In this document: positions 9,214 through 16,982 of the stretch, in pieces
Numbering within the stretch: position 1 is the first letter of the stretch
Layout of the letters: each line of letters starts with the position of its first letter
Assembly (NCBI GenBank): GCA_013334755.1
Contig: JAAXWX010000001.1
Location: 1-35,919, forward strand
DNA length: 35,919 nucleotides
Direction: 5' to 3'
DNA from: Chlorobiaceae bacterium
GTDB lineage: Bacteria; Bacteroidota; Chlorobiia; Chlorobiales; Chlorobiaceae
The notes under the pieces: model-generated
Told to the model about the DNA's origin: nothing
Database searches by the model: none
Seen by the model: only the letters and a program-made list of their open reading frames with translations
Made by a program: the position numbers and the translations under genes

Positions 9214-9771
9214 ATGTACAGGAAATTGCTTTTGGTCGTTGCCATTCTTTGTTTTACAGCAACGGCAACGCTTGCCGGCAACTTCAAGCTCACAAGCCCG
9301 ACTATTAAATCCGGTGCCACCCTCACCGATGAACAGGTATTTGACGGCTTTGGCTGTACGGGTAAAAATCAGTCTCCAGCACTGAAATGGACTCCAGGTC
9401 CGAAAGAAACAAAAAGCTATGCAATCACGGTGTATGATCCTGATGCGCCGACAGGTTCCGGCTGGTGGCATTGGGTTGTCTACAATATTCCGGTGAATGT
9501 AACCGAATTGGTTTATGGTGCAGGAAATGCAACAGGTCAGTTGCTTCCTCCAGGAGTTATTCAAGGTCTTACAGATTATGGCACCCATGCATTTGGCGGT
9601 GCATGTCCGCCAAAAGGCGACAAACCACATCGTTACATTTTTACTGTCTATGCATTGAAAATTGAAAAAATTGATGTCCCAGCCGAAGCGTCCGCTGCAT
9701 TGATCGGCTTTATGATTCATTCGAATACCCTTGCCAAAGCAGGCTTTACGGCCAAATATGGTCGCAAATAA
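9214..9771 (+). CDS. Exported PEBP-family (YbhB/YbcL) protein
   Basis: 185 residues with a clear signal peptide (MYRKLLLVVAILCF..., likely cut after ATLA at about residue 21), so the protein is periplasmic. The ligand-pocket motifs of the phosphatidylethanolamine-binding protein family are present: YDPDAPTGSGWWHWVVYNI, then YGTHAFGGACPPKGD and HRYIFTVYAL. Bacterial members bind anionic ligands and act as kinase or protease modulators or have no known task. A good ribosome site (AAGGAG, 9201-9206) supports the start. It stands alone behind its own repeat-borne promoter. Confidence 0.88.
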   Translation: MYRKLLLVVAILCFTATATLAGNFKLTSPTIKSGATLTDEQVFDGFGCTGKNQSPALKWTPGPKETKSYAITVYDPDAPTGSGWWHWVVYNIPVNVTELVYGAGNATGQLLPPGVIQGLTDYGTHAFGGACPPKGDKPHRYIFTVYALKIEKIDVPAEASAALIGFMIHSNTLAKAGFTAKYGRK

Positions 9772-9824
9772 ATCAATAACCCTGACTGTAAAGACAAATA
9801 ATTTCAGTGTTGATCCCATTGTAA

Positions 9825-10304
9825 ATGAGCGAGGATTTCACCATACAACGAGCAATTCCCAACGACTCGTATGAAATCGCCGTCATGGTTGGCGAGTTGC
9901 TGGCTGAAATCATGGAGGCCATCGGTGAACGGGCATTCAACTTTGATCTTGGTGAAACAACATCCAGACTCGAGGATTTTCTCGACAGTGAAAAGTATTT
10001 TGTGTTTGTCGTTCGCAGCGGGAGTGGAGACCCGGCAGGATTTATTGCCCTTTACGAAAGTTATGCGCTATACGCCGAGGGTGCTTTCGGCACCATACCT
10101 GAGCTGTACGTCCGTCCCGAGTACCGCACAAACGGGTTAGGCCTTCGTCTCGTATCCCAGGCAAAATCTTTCGGGGTTTCGCGTGGCTGGACAAGGCTGG
10201 AGGTTACAACTCCGCCGTTGCCCCAATTCGACAGAACCCTCTCGTTTTATGAACGTGAAGGTTTTGCCATAAGCGGCGGGCGCAAACTAAAGCTGAGCCT
10301 GTGA
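9825..10304 (+). CDS. GNAT-family N-acetyltransferase
   Basis: 159 residues. The acetyl-CoA-binding motif A is visible as ELYVRPEYRTNGLGLRLV (R/Q-x-x-G-x-G/A = RTNGLG), preceded by a central beta region GFIALYESYALYAEG and ending with FYEREGF, the usual last strand of the fold. The enzyme moves an acetyl group to an amine of an unknown substrate. It starts 53 bases after the PEBP gene, with no strong ribosome site at the ATG. Confidence 0.85.
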   Translation: MSEDFTIQRAIPNDSYEIAVMVGELLAEIMEAIGERAFNFDLGETTSRLEDFLDSEKYFVFVVRSGSGDPAGFIALYESYALYAEGAFGTIPELYVRPEYRTNGLGLRLVSQAKSFGVSRGWTRLEVTTPPLPQFDRTLSFYEREGFAISGGRKLKLSL

Positions 10305-10415
10305 TCTGCAGCCCGGCACATTATTATTCCACAGTACCTGCCCGTAAAAAGCCTTGCAGGTTGGTGATTTTTAACATGAGCCCTTAGCCATTGTCTCATA
10401 TCAAGCGATTGACGC

Positions 10416-11009
10416 ATGAAACAATATCTCGATTGCAGTGAATACATCGATTGGACACACCCAATAGTCTTTGCCAAGGCAAAAGAGCTTGCTGAAAGCG
10501 CTGTTTCAGATGAATCAGTTGCAAAACGGTACTACGAGTTTGTCCGTGATTCTATCCTGCACAGTTGGGACTACCGGAAAAATCCAGTCACGTGCAAAGC
10601 CTCTGAAGTTTTAATCCATAGCACAGGGTACTGTTATGCCAAGAGCCATCTCCTCGCAGCACTGTTAAGAGCCAATTCAATTCCTGCCGCTCTTTGCTAT
10701 CAAAGGCTGTCGAGTGAAACCAGTGGCCCGCCTTATTGTCTTCATGGGTTAAATGCCCTATTTTTAAAAGAACACGGATGGTATCGTATTGATGCCAGAG
10801 GAAACAAACCCGGAGTGGCTGCAGAATTCAGGCCGCCAAAAGAATCTCTGGCGTTTCCGATTATTGAGACAGGTGAAAGAGATTTCCCTGAAATCTGGGC
10901 AGAACCGCTCCCGCTCGTTGTAAAAATTTTAACAACTATGCCATCAATAGAGCAGGTTTATAAAAATCTGCCTGATATTGAGCTAATGAACGAGCTGACC
11001 AGTCAATAA
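10416..11009 (+). CDS. Transglutaminase-like cysteine protease-fold protein
   Basis: 197 residues. The Cys-His-Asp triad of the transglutaminase-like superfamily is in the expected order: Cys in STGYCYAKSHLLAALLRA, His in YCLHGLNALFL, and Asp in GWYRIDARGN. Bacterial proteins of this size without a signal peptide act as peptidases, amidases or deglycosylases; the substrate is unknown. Gaps of 111 bases upstream and 91 downstream separate it from unrelated neighbours. Confidence 0.85.
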   Translation: MKQYLDCSEYIDWTHPIVFAKAKELAESAVSDESVAKRYYEFVRDSILHSWDYRKNPVTCKASEVLIHSTGYCYAKSHLLAALLRANSIPAALCYQRLSSETSGPPYCLHGLNALFLKEHGWYRIDARGNKPGVAAEFRPPKESLAFPIIETGERDFPEIWAEPLPLVVKILTTMPSIEQVYKNLPDIELMNELTSQ

Positions 11010-11100
11010 ACCGGATCGGTTAAAACCGCGCTCTTGATATGAGCATACTCTTGGCCGGGCGACTATTTCACTGTTGGCATCAATAAACGGAATGCGCACC

Positions 11101-11820
11101 ATGACAATCCTTGTTGCTGGAGCAACCGGAGCAACCGGCCGACTGCTGGTGGAGCAGCTTCTCAATCACCGACACACGGTCAAGGTAATCGTCCGTTCTC
11201 CTGACAGATTGCCCGCAAACCTGAAAAATCATGATCGCCTGATTGTGATTCACGCCAACATCCTCGACCTCAGTGAAGCCGATATGGCCAGGCACCTGAA
11301 CGGGTGTGATGCTGTAGCTTCGTGCCTCGGGCATACTATCAGCCTGAACGGGATGTTTGGCCCTCCCCGCAGACTTGTGACTGATGCCACTCGTCTCTTG
11401 TGCAACGGCATTTACGCAAACAAACCGGAAAAGCCGGTCAAGTTTGTTCTCATGAACACGACAGCCAACAAGAACCGGGACCTTCATGAGCCACTCTCCA
11501 TACTCGAACGAGTAGTTTTTGCGCTTGTTCGCCTGTTGCTGCCCCCACAGGCGGATAACGAACATGCTGCAAACTATTTACGGGTTACTGTCGGACAGGA
11601 AGACAGGTTAATCGAGTGGGTTGTTGTGCGTCCGGATACATTGATTAATGACGACAAGGTTACTGGGTATGAGGTATATGCGTCACCGGCCAGAAGCCCG
11701 ATCTTCAATGCAGGCTCAACCAGTCGTATCAATGTCGCGCACTTTATGACTGATCTAATCACCAGTGATAACAGCTGGAAAAGGTGGAGGGGGCAGATGC
11801 CTGTTATCTACAATAGATGA
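11101..11820 (+). CDS. NAD(P)-binding Rossmann protein (atypical SDR)
   Basis: 239 residues from the ATG at 11101; an upstream in-frame TTG at 11074 would add nine residues before the natural strand-1 start and is not preferred. MTILVAGATGATGRLLVEQL holds the GxxGxxG dinucleotide site. VASCLGH and VKFVLMNTTAN follow at strands 4 and 5. The usual SDR catalytic YxxxK is not clear, as in the NmrA/YwnB-like atypical SDRs that sense or reduce quinones and flavins. Substrate unknown. Confidence 0.82.
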   Translation: MTILVAGATGATGRLLVEQLLNHRHTVKVIVRSPDRLPANLKNHDRLIVIHANILDLSEADMARHLNGCDAVASCLGHTISLNGMFGPPRRLVTDATRLLCNGIYANKPEKPVKFVLMNTTANKNRDLHEPLSILERVVFALVRLLLPPQADNEHAANYLRVTVGQEDRLIEWVVVRPDTLINDDKVTGYEVYASPARSPIFNAGSTSRINVAHFMTDLITSDNSWKRWRGQMPVIYNR

Positions 11821-11823
11821 TCA

Positions 11824-11988
11824 GGCATTCAGGCAGTGAACCGGAAAGAGAGCTGTTATGACGTAAATTTCGATTGTTGCAAGTGGTAAATCGTTATGAC
11901 AGGGAACACCTCTCTGTGTTTTTTTCAAGGTATGGCGTATATTTAACGTCTTCAAATCGTTAATCTGATGCAACCTGTCATCATGCCT
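11824..11988 (+). repeat. Structured intergenic repeat, copy II (two units)
   Basis: Left unit (about 11824-11898) begins GCATTCAGGCAGTG and contains TTATGACGTAAATTTCGATTG and GGTAAATCGTTATGAC; right unit (about 11899-11988) has the dyad ACAGG/TCTGT (11899-11903 / 11913-11917, last pair G-T), CTGTGT (11914-11919), TATATT (11938-11943) and a conserved tail GTTAATCTGATGCAACCTG. It aligns along its length with copy III. Confidence 0.65.
11914..11943 (+). promoter_or_regulatory. Promoter within repeat copy II
   Basis: CTGTGT and TATATT with an 18-base spacer, identical in layout to copies I and III. It would drive the secreted-protein gene at 12100. Confidence 0.5.
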
Positions 11989-12099
11989 GTATCTGTCGGC
12001 GAAGAAGCAATTGATGCGTTGAGTTGGCACTGCACCAAACTTCGCGTAGTTGCGCTTTTGATCTTTGTCGTGAGGCTGAAAAAATAAAAAGGAGATAAA

Positions 12100-12465
12100 A
12101 TGAAACAAGCAATTCTTAGTTTCAGCGTAGTAGTTTGGATTTCATTTTTTTCAACAGTTTCCATGGCCGCAGACAGAATGGAAATAAACGATGCTTTCAA
12201 GAAAGGGCTTATTTCATTGACTTTTACCGGCAGGGATAAAGGCGAACGAGTCGAAATAAAAGCCAAAAAGAGATCATCAAAGGCAATAATTCTTTTGATA
12301 AATAAAGGGGAGACAAACATTGCAAATATGGTATCATTTAACACAGGCAAAACAGTCGTATTAGATTTATCAAAAAAAGATGACGCTACTATTGTACTTC
12401 CACAGACTGGAAGTCATCGGATTATAGTAGGTTCCGAAACATTAGAGGCAAACCCGCCAAAATGA
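12100..12465 (+). CDS. Small exported protein of unknown function
   Basis: 121 residues. A signal peptide (MKQAILSFSVVVWISFFS..., probable cut after VSMAA at about residue 23) predicts export. The mature part is a ~98-residue, Lys-rich protein with alternating hydrophobic residues (AIILLI, TVVLDL, HRIIVG), suggesting a small beta-sandwich. No known family was recognised. A strong ribosome site (AAAGGAG, 12088-12094) fixes the start. It sits alone behind the promoter in repeat copy II. Confidence 0.72.
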   Translation: MKQAILSFSVVVWISFFSTVSMAADRMEINDAFKKGLISLTFTGRDKGERVEIKAKKRSSKAIILLINKGETNIANMVSFNTGKTVVLDLSKKDDATIVLPQTGSHRIIVGSETLEANPPK

Positions 12466-12597
12466 GGTGCCGACAACCTGAACTGAAATAAGAACAAAAA
12501 GCCTGACAACCGCTTCGTGAGGGTCGCTGGGATAGCCTGCTTTGGTCGAGTAATGGCCCTTCGGCTTCCGGCGGCTCATAACAAATGGAGAAGTGAC

Positions 12598-13083
12598 ATG
12601 GTGAAACAAGCAAAGATTACGATTTGCCTTTGGTATGATGGCAACGCCGAGGAAGCGGCACGATTTTACGCACAGACCTTTCCCGATTCAACGGTTGACG
12701 CAGTGCATCTCGCACCGGGTGACTATCCTTCCGGGAAGAAAGGGAATGTGTTGACGGTCGAGTTTACCGTGATGGGGATTCCCTGTCTTGGGCTCAATGG
12801 CGGACCCGCGTTCAAGCACAACGAAGCATTCTCGTTTCAGGTCGCAACCGATGACCAGACCGAAACTGATCGTTACTGGAACGCGATCGTCGGCAACGGC
12901 GGCCAGGAGAGTGCATGCGGCTGGTGCAAAGACAAATGGGGATTATCATGGCAGATTACGCCGATCGCCCTGACCAATGCGGTAACCGATCCCGATCCCG
13001 CTGCCGCCAAACGCTCGTTCGATGCGATGATGCAAATGAATAAGATCGACATCGATGCAATCGAGGCTGCGCGCCGCGGTTGA
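12598..13083 (+). CDS. VOC-superfamily protein (PhnB/3-demethylubiquinone methyltransferase-like domain)
   Basis: 161 residues from the ATG at 12598, behind GGAGAAGTGAC; the frame is open back to a GTG at 12517 but that stretch has no family match. KITICLWYDGNAEEAARFYA and the later CGWCKDKWGLSWQITP are typical of the glyoxalase/bleomycin-resistance fold members annotated as 3-demethylubiquinone-9 3-methyltransferase domain or PhnB-like. No methyl transfer has been shown for most of these, so function is open. The gene is richer in GC than its neighbours, a hint of separate origin. Confidence 0.8.
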   Translation: MVKQAKITICLWYDGNAEEAARFYAQTFPDSTVDAVHLAPGDYPSGKKGNVLTVEFTVMGIPCLGLNGGPAFKHNEAFSFQVATDDQTETDRYWNAIVGNGGQESACGWCKDKWGLSWQITPIALTNAVTDPDPAAAKRSFDAMMQMNKIDIDAIEAARRG

Positions 13084-13171
13084 AGATGCCATATTTGACG
13101 TGTTCATCTCGGAATTTTATCGGTTCGGCCTCTGATCGGGTTCACGGTAGCCTTTAAAAGAAGAATGTGAA

Positions 13172-13729
13172 ATGACTAAAATCAATGAGCGTGTATGTCC
13201 GATTGCTTTATCAGGCTCTCTTGATAACAGCATTCGAAGATACCTGCAGAACCCCAGGAAAATTCTGAGTCCATACATCAAAGAAGGAATGACAGTTCTG
13301 GATGTCGGATGCGGTCCGGGCTTTTTCTCTCTTGAGATGGCTCGTATGGTCGGTAAATCAGGCCGGGTTATCGCTGCCGATTTACAGGATGGAATGCTGC
13401 AGAAAGTAAAAGAGAAGGTTAAAGGAACAGAGCTCGAAGAACGAATTTTCCTGCACAAGTGTGGAGAGAACAATATAGAGGTACTAGAGCTTGTTGATTT
13501 TGTTCTGTTGTTCTACATGGTTCACGAAGTCCCGAACAAGGAACATTTTTTCAATGAGATACGAACAATATTGAAGCCGCACGGACAGGTTCTGATCGTG
13601 GAACCGCCGTTTCATGTTTCAAAATCATCGTTTGAAGAAACAGTCAGAATAGCCGGAGATGCCGGATTGATAGTTATTGAAAAGCCAAAGATGTTTTTCA
13701 GCAGGGCTGTGGTGTTGAAAAAGGATTGA
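13172..13729 (+). CDS. SAM-dependent methyltransferase, copy A of three
   Basis: 185 residues, class I methyltransferase fold. Motif I is VLDVGCGPGFFSLEMA; the strand-2 acid is in VIAADLQDGM; motif IV is LVDFVLLFYMVHEVP; motif VI is GQVLIVEPPFH. It resembles small-molecule methyltransferases (UbiE/Methyltransf_31 type), not DNA methylases. The gene is repeated as copy B (15529-16086) and as a gutted copy C (16983-17310). The last ~90 bases of A and C are nearly identical. Repeat copy III begins 23 bases after the stop. Confidence 0.85.
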   Translation: MTKINERVCPIALSGSLDNSIRRYLQNPRKILSPYIKEGMTVLDVGCGPGFFSLEMARMVGKSGRVIAADLQDGMLQKVKEKVKGTELEERIFLHKCGENNIEVLELVDFVLLFYMVHEVPNKEHFFNEIRTILKPHGQVLIVEPPFHVSKSSFEETVRIAGDAGLIVIEKPKMFFSRAVVLKKD

Positions 13730-13751
13730 CGTCATGAAGAAGAAGAATTCT

Positions 13752-13930
13752 CAGCCATTCAAGCAGTTTAACAAAAAGAGCTGATATGGCGTGCATTTTA
13801 ATTGTTAAAACAAGCTCTTTTGCAACCTATAAGCCCTAATGACAAGTCTTATTATTCTTGTGTATTTTCGGAGCTGTGGCGTATATTGAACGTCTTCAAA
13901 GTGTTAATTTTATGCAATCTATCAGTATAA
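13752..13930 (+). repeat. Structured intergenic repeat, copy III (two units)
   Basis: The left unit has a nested hairpin: outer arms AAAAGAGCT (13774-13782) / AGCTCTTTT (13813-13821) and inner arms TTTTAA (13796-13801) / TTAAAA (13805-13810) with loop TTG. The right unit has ACAAG (13842-13846) / CTTGT (13857-13861) with a 10-base loop, then TTGTGT (13858-13863) and TATATT (13882-13887). Compared with copies I and IV, bases change on both arms so that pairing is kept. Confidence 0.65.
13858..13887 (+). promoter_or_regulatory. Promoter within repeat copy III
   Basis: TTGTGT and TATATT with an 18-base spacer. It points at the HEPN-like gene starting at 13960. Confidence 0.5.
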
Positions 13931-13959
13931 ATAGGTTTTTACATAGATGAAAAAAAAAC

Positions 13960-14568
13960 ATGAAAACCATCAGGTTTGAAAGAGATGGCAAGTTTGTTGG
14001 AGAAATTCCTGACACTGGAGATTTTTTAAAAAATATAGAAGCATTTGAAAAATATGAAAAAGATTTCGGTATTTATACAGAAAGCCATCCTGCTCAAGCC
14101 ATCAATCTGCAAGCATTCACATTTGGGAAGATTGCAATAAACTTGTTTGATGACTATTTATGCGCACCTGTCACAAATGGGGATGATGCAATTCAGTATT
14201 GTAATTATGCTATACCATTTATAGTTAATGGTGCATTTTCCATCGAACTTTATCTCAAAACGCTGCATCTTATTTTTTCTAATCCTCAAAAGGGTCACAA
14301 ACTACTGATACTCTTCAACAATTTGCCAGAGGCACTGCAAATTACAATTAAACAGTCCGCCAATGAATTTATGATTAAGCATAAGTTATCTCCCGAACCT
14401 GATTTGCTTGCAATTTTTGAAGTGATAAATAGTGCCTTTGAGGATTGGAGATACCTTCATGAAGAGGGTAAAGAAAAAAAAACAAGATCATTTCCTGTTA
14501 ATGAGATTATTGTTCTGTTAGAAACCCTTAGCCGGGTGTGTGAAATTGAGCTTAAGCGGATAGGCTAA
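13960..14568 (+). CDS. Hypothetical protein, weakly HEPN-like
   Basis: 202 residues, AT-rich coding sequence, mostly helical. The segment NGAFSIELYLKTLHLI followed by KGHKLLILFNNLP and a later WRYLHEEGKE resembles HEPN-domain proteins in which a helix is followed by a GH-x-L-x2-L-F motif. The classical RX4-6H catalytic motif is not clear (only R-Y-L-H). HEPN proteins are often RNases or nucleotide-binding partners in toxin and defence systems. There is no strong ribosome site, and an ATG at 13947 is out of frame. The match is by eye only; it could also be a helical protein of another family. Confidence 0.6.
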   Translation: MKTIRFERDGKFVGEIPDTGDFLKNIEAFEKYEKDFGIYTESHPAQAINLQAFTFGKIAINLFDDYLCAPVTNGDDAIQYCNYAIPFIVNGAFSIELYLKTLHLIFSNPQKGHKLLILFNNLPEALQITIKQSANEFMIKHKLSPEPDLLAIFEVINSAFEDWRYLHEEGKEKKTRSFPVNEIIVLLETLSRVCEIELKRIG

Positions 14569-14637
14569 TTTATTTTTTAGGACGTGGCGATGTCGAATTT
14601 GAACCCATAACTTATTGATTATTAGATCGTTGAATGT

Positions 14638-14736
14638 TTGGTCATTCTGTTTGTCGGCTGGTTACTTGGGCAATTTGCGTGTGTGATTAGTGATGCCATA
14701 AAGACAAAGACGTTCTCGAAACCTATGCCGCCATAG
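14638..14736 (+). CDS. Possible 32-residue membrane peptide or gene remnant
   Basis: A short frame beginning at TTG reads LVILFVGWLLGQFACVISD followed by a basic tail (AIKTKTFSKPMPP), that is, one hydrophobic helix and a positive end. No ribosome site is seen, so it may be a remnant. It lies in the 227-base gap before the membrane protein gene. Confidence 0.22.
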   Translation: MVILFVGWLLGQFACVISDAIKTKTFSKPMPP

Positions 14737-14795
14737 GAAGTGGACTGAATGACTTGCATCTATATGTCGGCTTGTTAATATGGCAAGAAATTTAA

Positions 14796-15386
14796 ATGAA
14801 GCCTCTTACTCTTCCTCATAAGAGACGACTTACGATCAGGATCTTCGTCATCAGTGGGGCAATGGTTGCGCTATTGCTAATGGGTTTGACTCGGACTAAT
14901 TATCTATCAGTACCTGACTGGGCCAAGATGATTCTAGTTACCTTGGTAAGCGTAGGGATCATGCTTAGCATTGCAGATCTTGTAGAGGATTTTTTACCTC
15001 GGCGAAAGCCGATTGGAGCAATTTTCACTTTCGTCGTCGTTTTGTATGTATTGCCTTTGATATCGGTCAATTTGGCAGAGTATTTACTGAACAATGCCAA
15101 TGTTCATGGATCCAAACTCTTGCTTTACTTGCTGGGATATTCCATCAATATTATCTATTGCCTCCTCCATAGAAATGTTGTCGAGGATAGGATCGCGGAA
15201 TTCAAGGCCGCTTTATACATTTCGGCTGGTGTCTACGCATTAGTTCTTGCTATCCTGACAATGCTTGCGCCTTCTCAGGTCCAGGATGTTGGAACTTCGC
15301 AAGTTGCTGCGGTCTTTGTTTCATTTACAATGTGCCGGGGTTTGGTCGAGATTTTTTCAATCCAAAAGGAAAGCAAATACCAATAA
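14796..15386 (+). CDS. Hypothetical membrane protein
   Basis: 196 residues with about five hydrophobic segments (near 15-30, 42-63, 74-93, 105-125, 139-158 and a shorter one near 170). The N-terminus is basic (MKPLTLPHKRRLTIR), which suggests a cytoplasmic start. No known family was recognised. It lies among unrelated accessory genes between methyltransferase copies A and B. The ribosome site is weak. Confidence 0.6.
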   Translation: MKPLTLPHKRRLTIRIFVISGAMVALLLMGLTRTNYLSVPDWAKMILVTLVSVGIMLSIADLVEDFLPRRKPIGAIFTFVVVLYVLPLISVNLAEYLLNNANVHGSKLLLYLLGYSINIIYCLLHRNVVEDRIAEFKAALYISAGVYALVLAILTMLAPSQVQDVGTSQVAAVFVSFTMCRGLVEIFSIQKESKYQ

Positions 15387-15430
15387 CGAAGGGACAAGTC
15401 TACCGAAAACATAGGAAAAAATGTGGTGGA

Positions 15431-15511
15431 GACTACAAATGGTTGAGGTGTGGACGCTGTGGTTCGCTTAGCGCAGTGATTCAGCAGCAACTCAACTCTA
15501 TGTTAGCCCTT
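15431..15511 (+). repeat. attC-like imperfect inverted repeat before methyltransferase copy B
   Basis: GTTGAG (15442-15447) pairs with CTCAAC (15491-15496). Outside them, GACTACAAAT (15431-15440) is a partial complement of ATGTTAGCCC (15500-15509). The order resembles the R''-L''-L'-R' plan of integron attC sites, but GTTAGCC departs from the GTTRRRY consensus and the left box is poor. No integron integrase is in the window. Confidence 0.25.
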
Positions 15512-15528
15512 AAAAATAGAAGGTTGTT

Positions 15529-16086
15529 GTGAGCAAAATCGATACGATAGCATGTCCGGTTGCGTTATCAGGCTCTCTCGACAACCGCATCCGCAGATGG
15601 CTGCAGAACCCTGAAAAAATTCTGAGGCCATATGTCAAAGTAGGGATGACTGTTCTGGATGTCGGATGCGGACCGGGATTTTTCACTCTTGAGATGGCAC
15701 GGATGGTCGGTAAATCCGGCCGGGTTATCGCTGCCGATTTACAGGAAGGAATGCTGCAGAAAGTAAAAGAGAAGGTTAAAGGAACAGACCTCGAAGAACG
15801 AATTTTCTTACACAAGTGTGGAGAAGACAACATAGAGGTCTTGGAGCTTGTTGATTTTGTTCTGTTGTTCTACATGGTTCACGAAGTCCCGAACAAGGAA
15901 CATTTTTTCAATGAGATACGAACGATATTGAAACCGCAGGGACAGGTTCTGATAGTGGAGCCGCCATTTCATGTTTCAAAATCAGCATTTGAAGAAACAA
16001 TCAGAATAGCCCGAGATGCAGGGTTGATAGTTATTGAAAGACCAAAGATGTTTTTCAGCAGGGCAGTGGTGCTGAAACAGGGCTGA
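15529..16086 (+). CDS. SAM-dependent methyltransferase, copy B of three
   Basis: 185 residues with the same motifs as copy A (VLDVGCGPGFFTLEMA, VIAADLQEGM, FVLLFYMVHEVP). It starts at GTG with AGAAGG (15518-15523) as ribosome site. A and B differ at scattered positions mostly in the N-terminal third and the last 100 bases, while the middle (about 15730-15930) is almost identical. The sequence just before the start (GTTAGCCCTTAAAAATAGAAGG) resembles that before copies A and C, so a larger unit than the gene itself was copied. Confidence 0.85.
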   Translation: MSKIDTIACPVALSGSLDNRIRRWLQNPEKILRPYVKVGMTVLDVGCGPGFFTLEMARMVGKSGRVIAADLQEGMLQKVKEKVKGTDLEERIFLHKCGEDNIEVLELVDFVLLFYMVHEVPNKEHFFNEIRTILKPQGQVLIVEPPFHVSKSAFEETIRIARDAGLIVIERPKMFFSRAVVLKQG

Positions 16087-16120
16087 CATCAGGTAGATGA
16101 CTTCGGGATCAAAAAGGAAG

Positions 16121-16171
16121 AAAGGAACTGTCTGCTTCTTTCGAATTGTGCAGATTAATTTTGAAAATGTT
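16121..16171 (+). repeat. 3' flank repeat of methyltransferase copy B (pairs with 17431-17481)
   Basis: These 51 bases match 17431-17481 at 39 of 51 positions without gaps by hand alignment. Both lie after a methyltransferase copy and just before an unrelated gene. They show that the duplicated unit includes 3' flank. Confidence 0.7.
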
Positions 16172-16180
16172 TCATTTGCT

Positions 16181-16903
16181 ATGAAAAATGCTAAAGATAT
16201 AGATTGGAGAGCTAGCGTGATAGGTGAGGTCACACAAGATATAGTGATCGAAGGTAATAAAATACTTGCAGGAACGGCATGTTACCCTACCAATTTAATA
16301 AAGCATGATAGCATTGAAATTAATTTTCCTCCCCCAAGTCTTACCGCGCTATACTTATCCATGGCAAACAAAAATTATGATGCGTCAAAAGAACTATATG
16401 AAATGGTTATCAATGATTGTATAAACGATGAATATTGCAATCTATTTGACTATTATGAGCTATCAATTTCAGCAATTCTGTTCTCATTTAGCGCAATAGA
16501 GTCCTTTGCTAATGAAAAAATTGCACAAGATAAGTATTATGAGAAAAAATTTAAAAATGGAATATATGGCGCTTTAAGTAGTGATAGTATTGAGTGGTTA
16601 TCATTAGATGAAAAAATAGGTGATGTTTTACCACAACAACTTAATATTCAAACAATAAAAGGAACAACTCTCTGGCAGAGTTATATAAACCTTCGAAAAA
16701 TTCGAAACAAAATTGTTCATCCAACAAAAAAAGATCTAAACCGTTCAAATATATTAACAGGCAAATATCCCGTTAATATATGGCATAATCTAATTAAATC
16801 CAATGATAAGAAATATCCTGAAGTTGCAAAAAAAATCATTTTTCATTTTGAAGATAAACAAAATCCACCTCATTGGTTAAAGTATTACAAATATAATATG
16901 TAA
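16181..16903 (+). CDS. HEPN-like hypothetical protein with RX4H motif
   Basis: 240 residues, strongly AT-rich. An in-frame ATG at 16097 would add 28 residues, but those bases are the 3' flank repeat of the methyltransferase (16121-16171), so 16181 is chosen. In the second half, SYINLRKIRNKIVHPTKKDL carries R-N-K-I-V-H, the RX4H motif of HEPN ribonucleases, and the preceding ILFSFSAIESFANEKI helix is typical of HEPN proteins annotated near defence genes. The N-terminal ~80 residues are unrelated to anything recognised. It is probably an RNase or RNase-like partner, but no antitoxin-like neighbour is adjacent. Confidence 0.62.
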   Translation: MKNAKDIDWRASVIGEVTQDIVIEGNKILAGTACYPTNLIKHDSIEINFPPPSLTALYLSMANKNYDASKELYEMVINDCINDEYCNLFDYYELSISAILFSFSAIESFANEKIAQDKYYEKKFKNGIYGALSSDSIEWLSLDEKIGDVLPQQLNIQTIKGTTLWQSYINLRKIRNKIVHPTKKDLNRSNILTGKYPVNIWHNLIKSNDKKYPEVAKKIIFHFEDKQNPPHWLKYYKYNM

Positions 16904-16906
16904 TTT

Positions 16907-16928
16907 TCTATGTATTAAAAAACATAGA
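16907..16928 (+). terminator. Hairpin just after the HEPN-like gene
   Basis: TCTATGT (16907-16913) and ACATAGA (16922-16928) form a perfect 7-base stem with an 8-base A-rich loop, four bases after the stop codon. No T-run follows, so it is a stability hairpin or weak terminator at best. Confidence 0.3.
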
Positions 16929-16982
16929 CTCTCTGAAATTAAGCATTTAAATTAATATTTGCCCTATAAGAAGAACGTTACA

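Noticed and set aside
12517-12597. 27-residue N-terminal extension of the VOC gene from a GTG
   Set aside because: The family start MVKQAKITICLWYDG fits the ATG at 12598, which has a ribosome site; the extension matches nothing.
12500-12597. GCCTGACAACCGC and GGCTCATAAC considered as attC boxes
   Set aside because: Both look like the same half-site; no complementary GTTRRRY partner at a sensible distance was found.
16097-16180. Earlier ATG for the HEPN-like gene
   Set aside because: These bases are the duplicated 3' flank of the methyltransferase also found after copy C, so they are not part of this gene.
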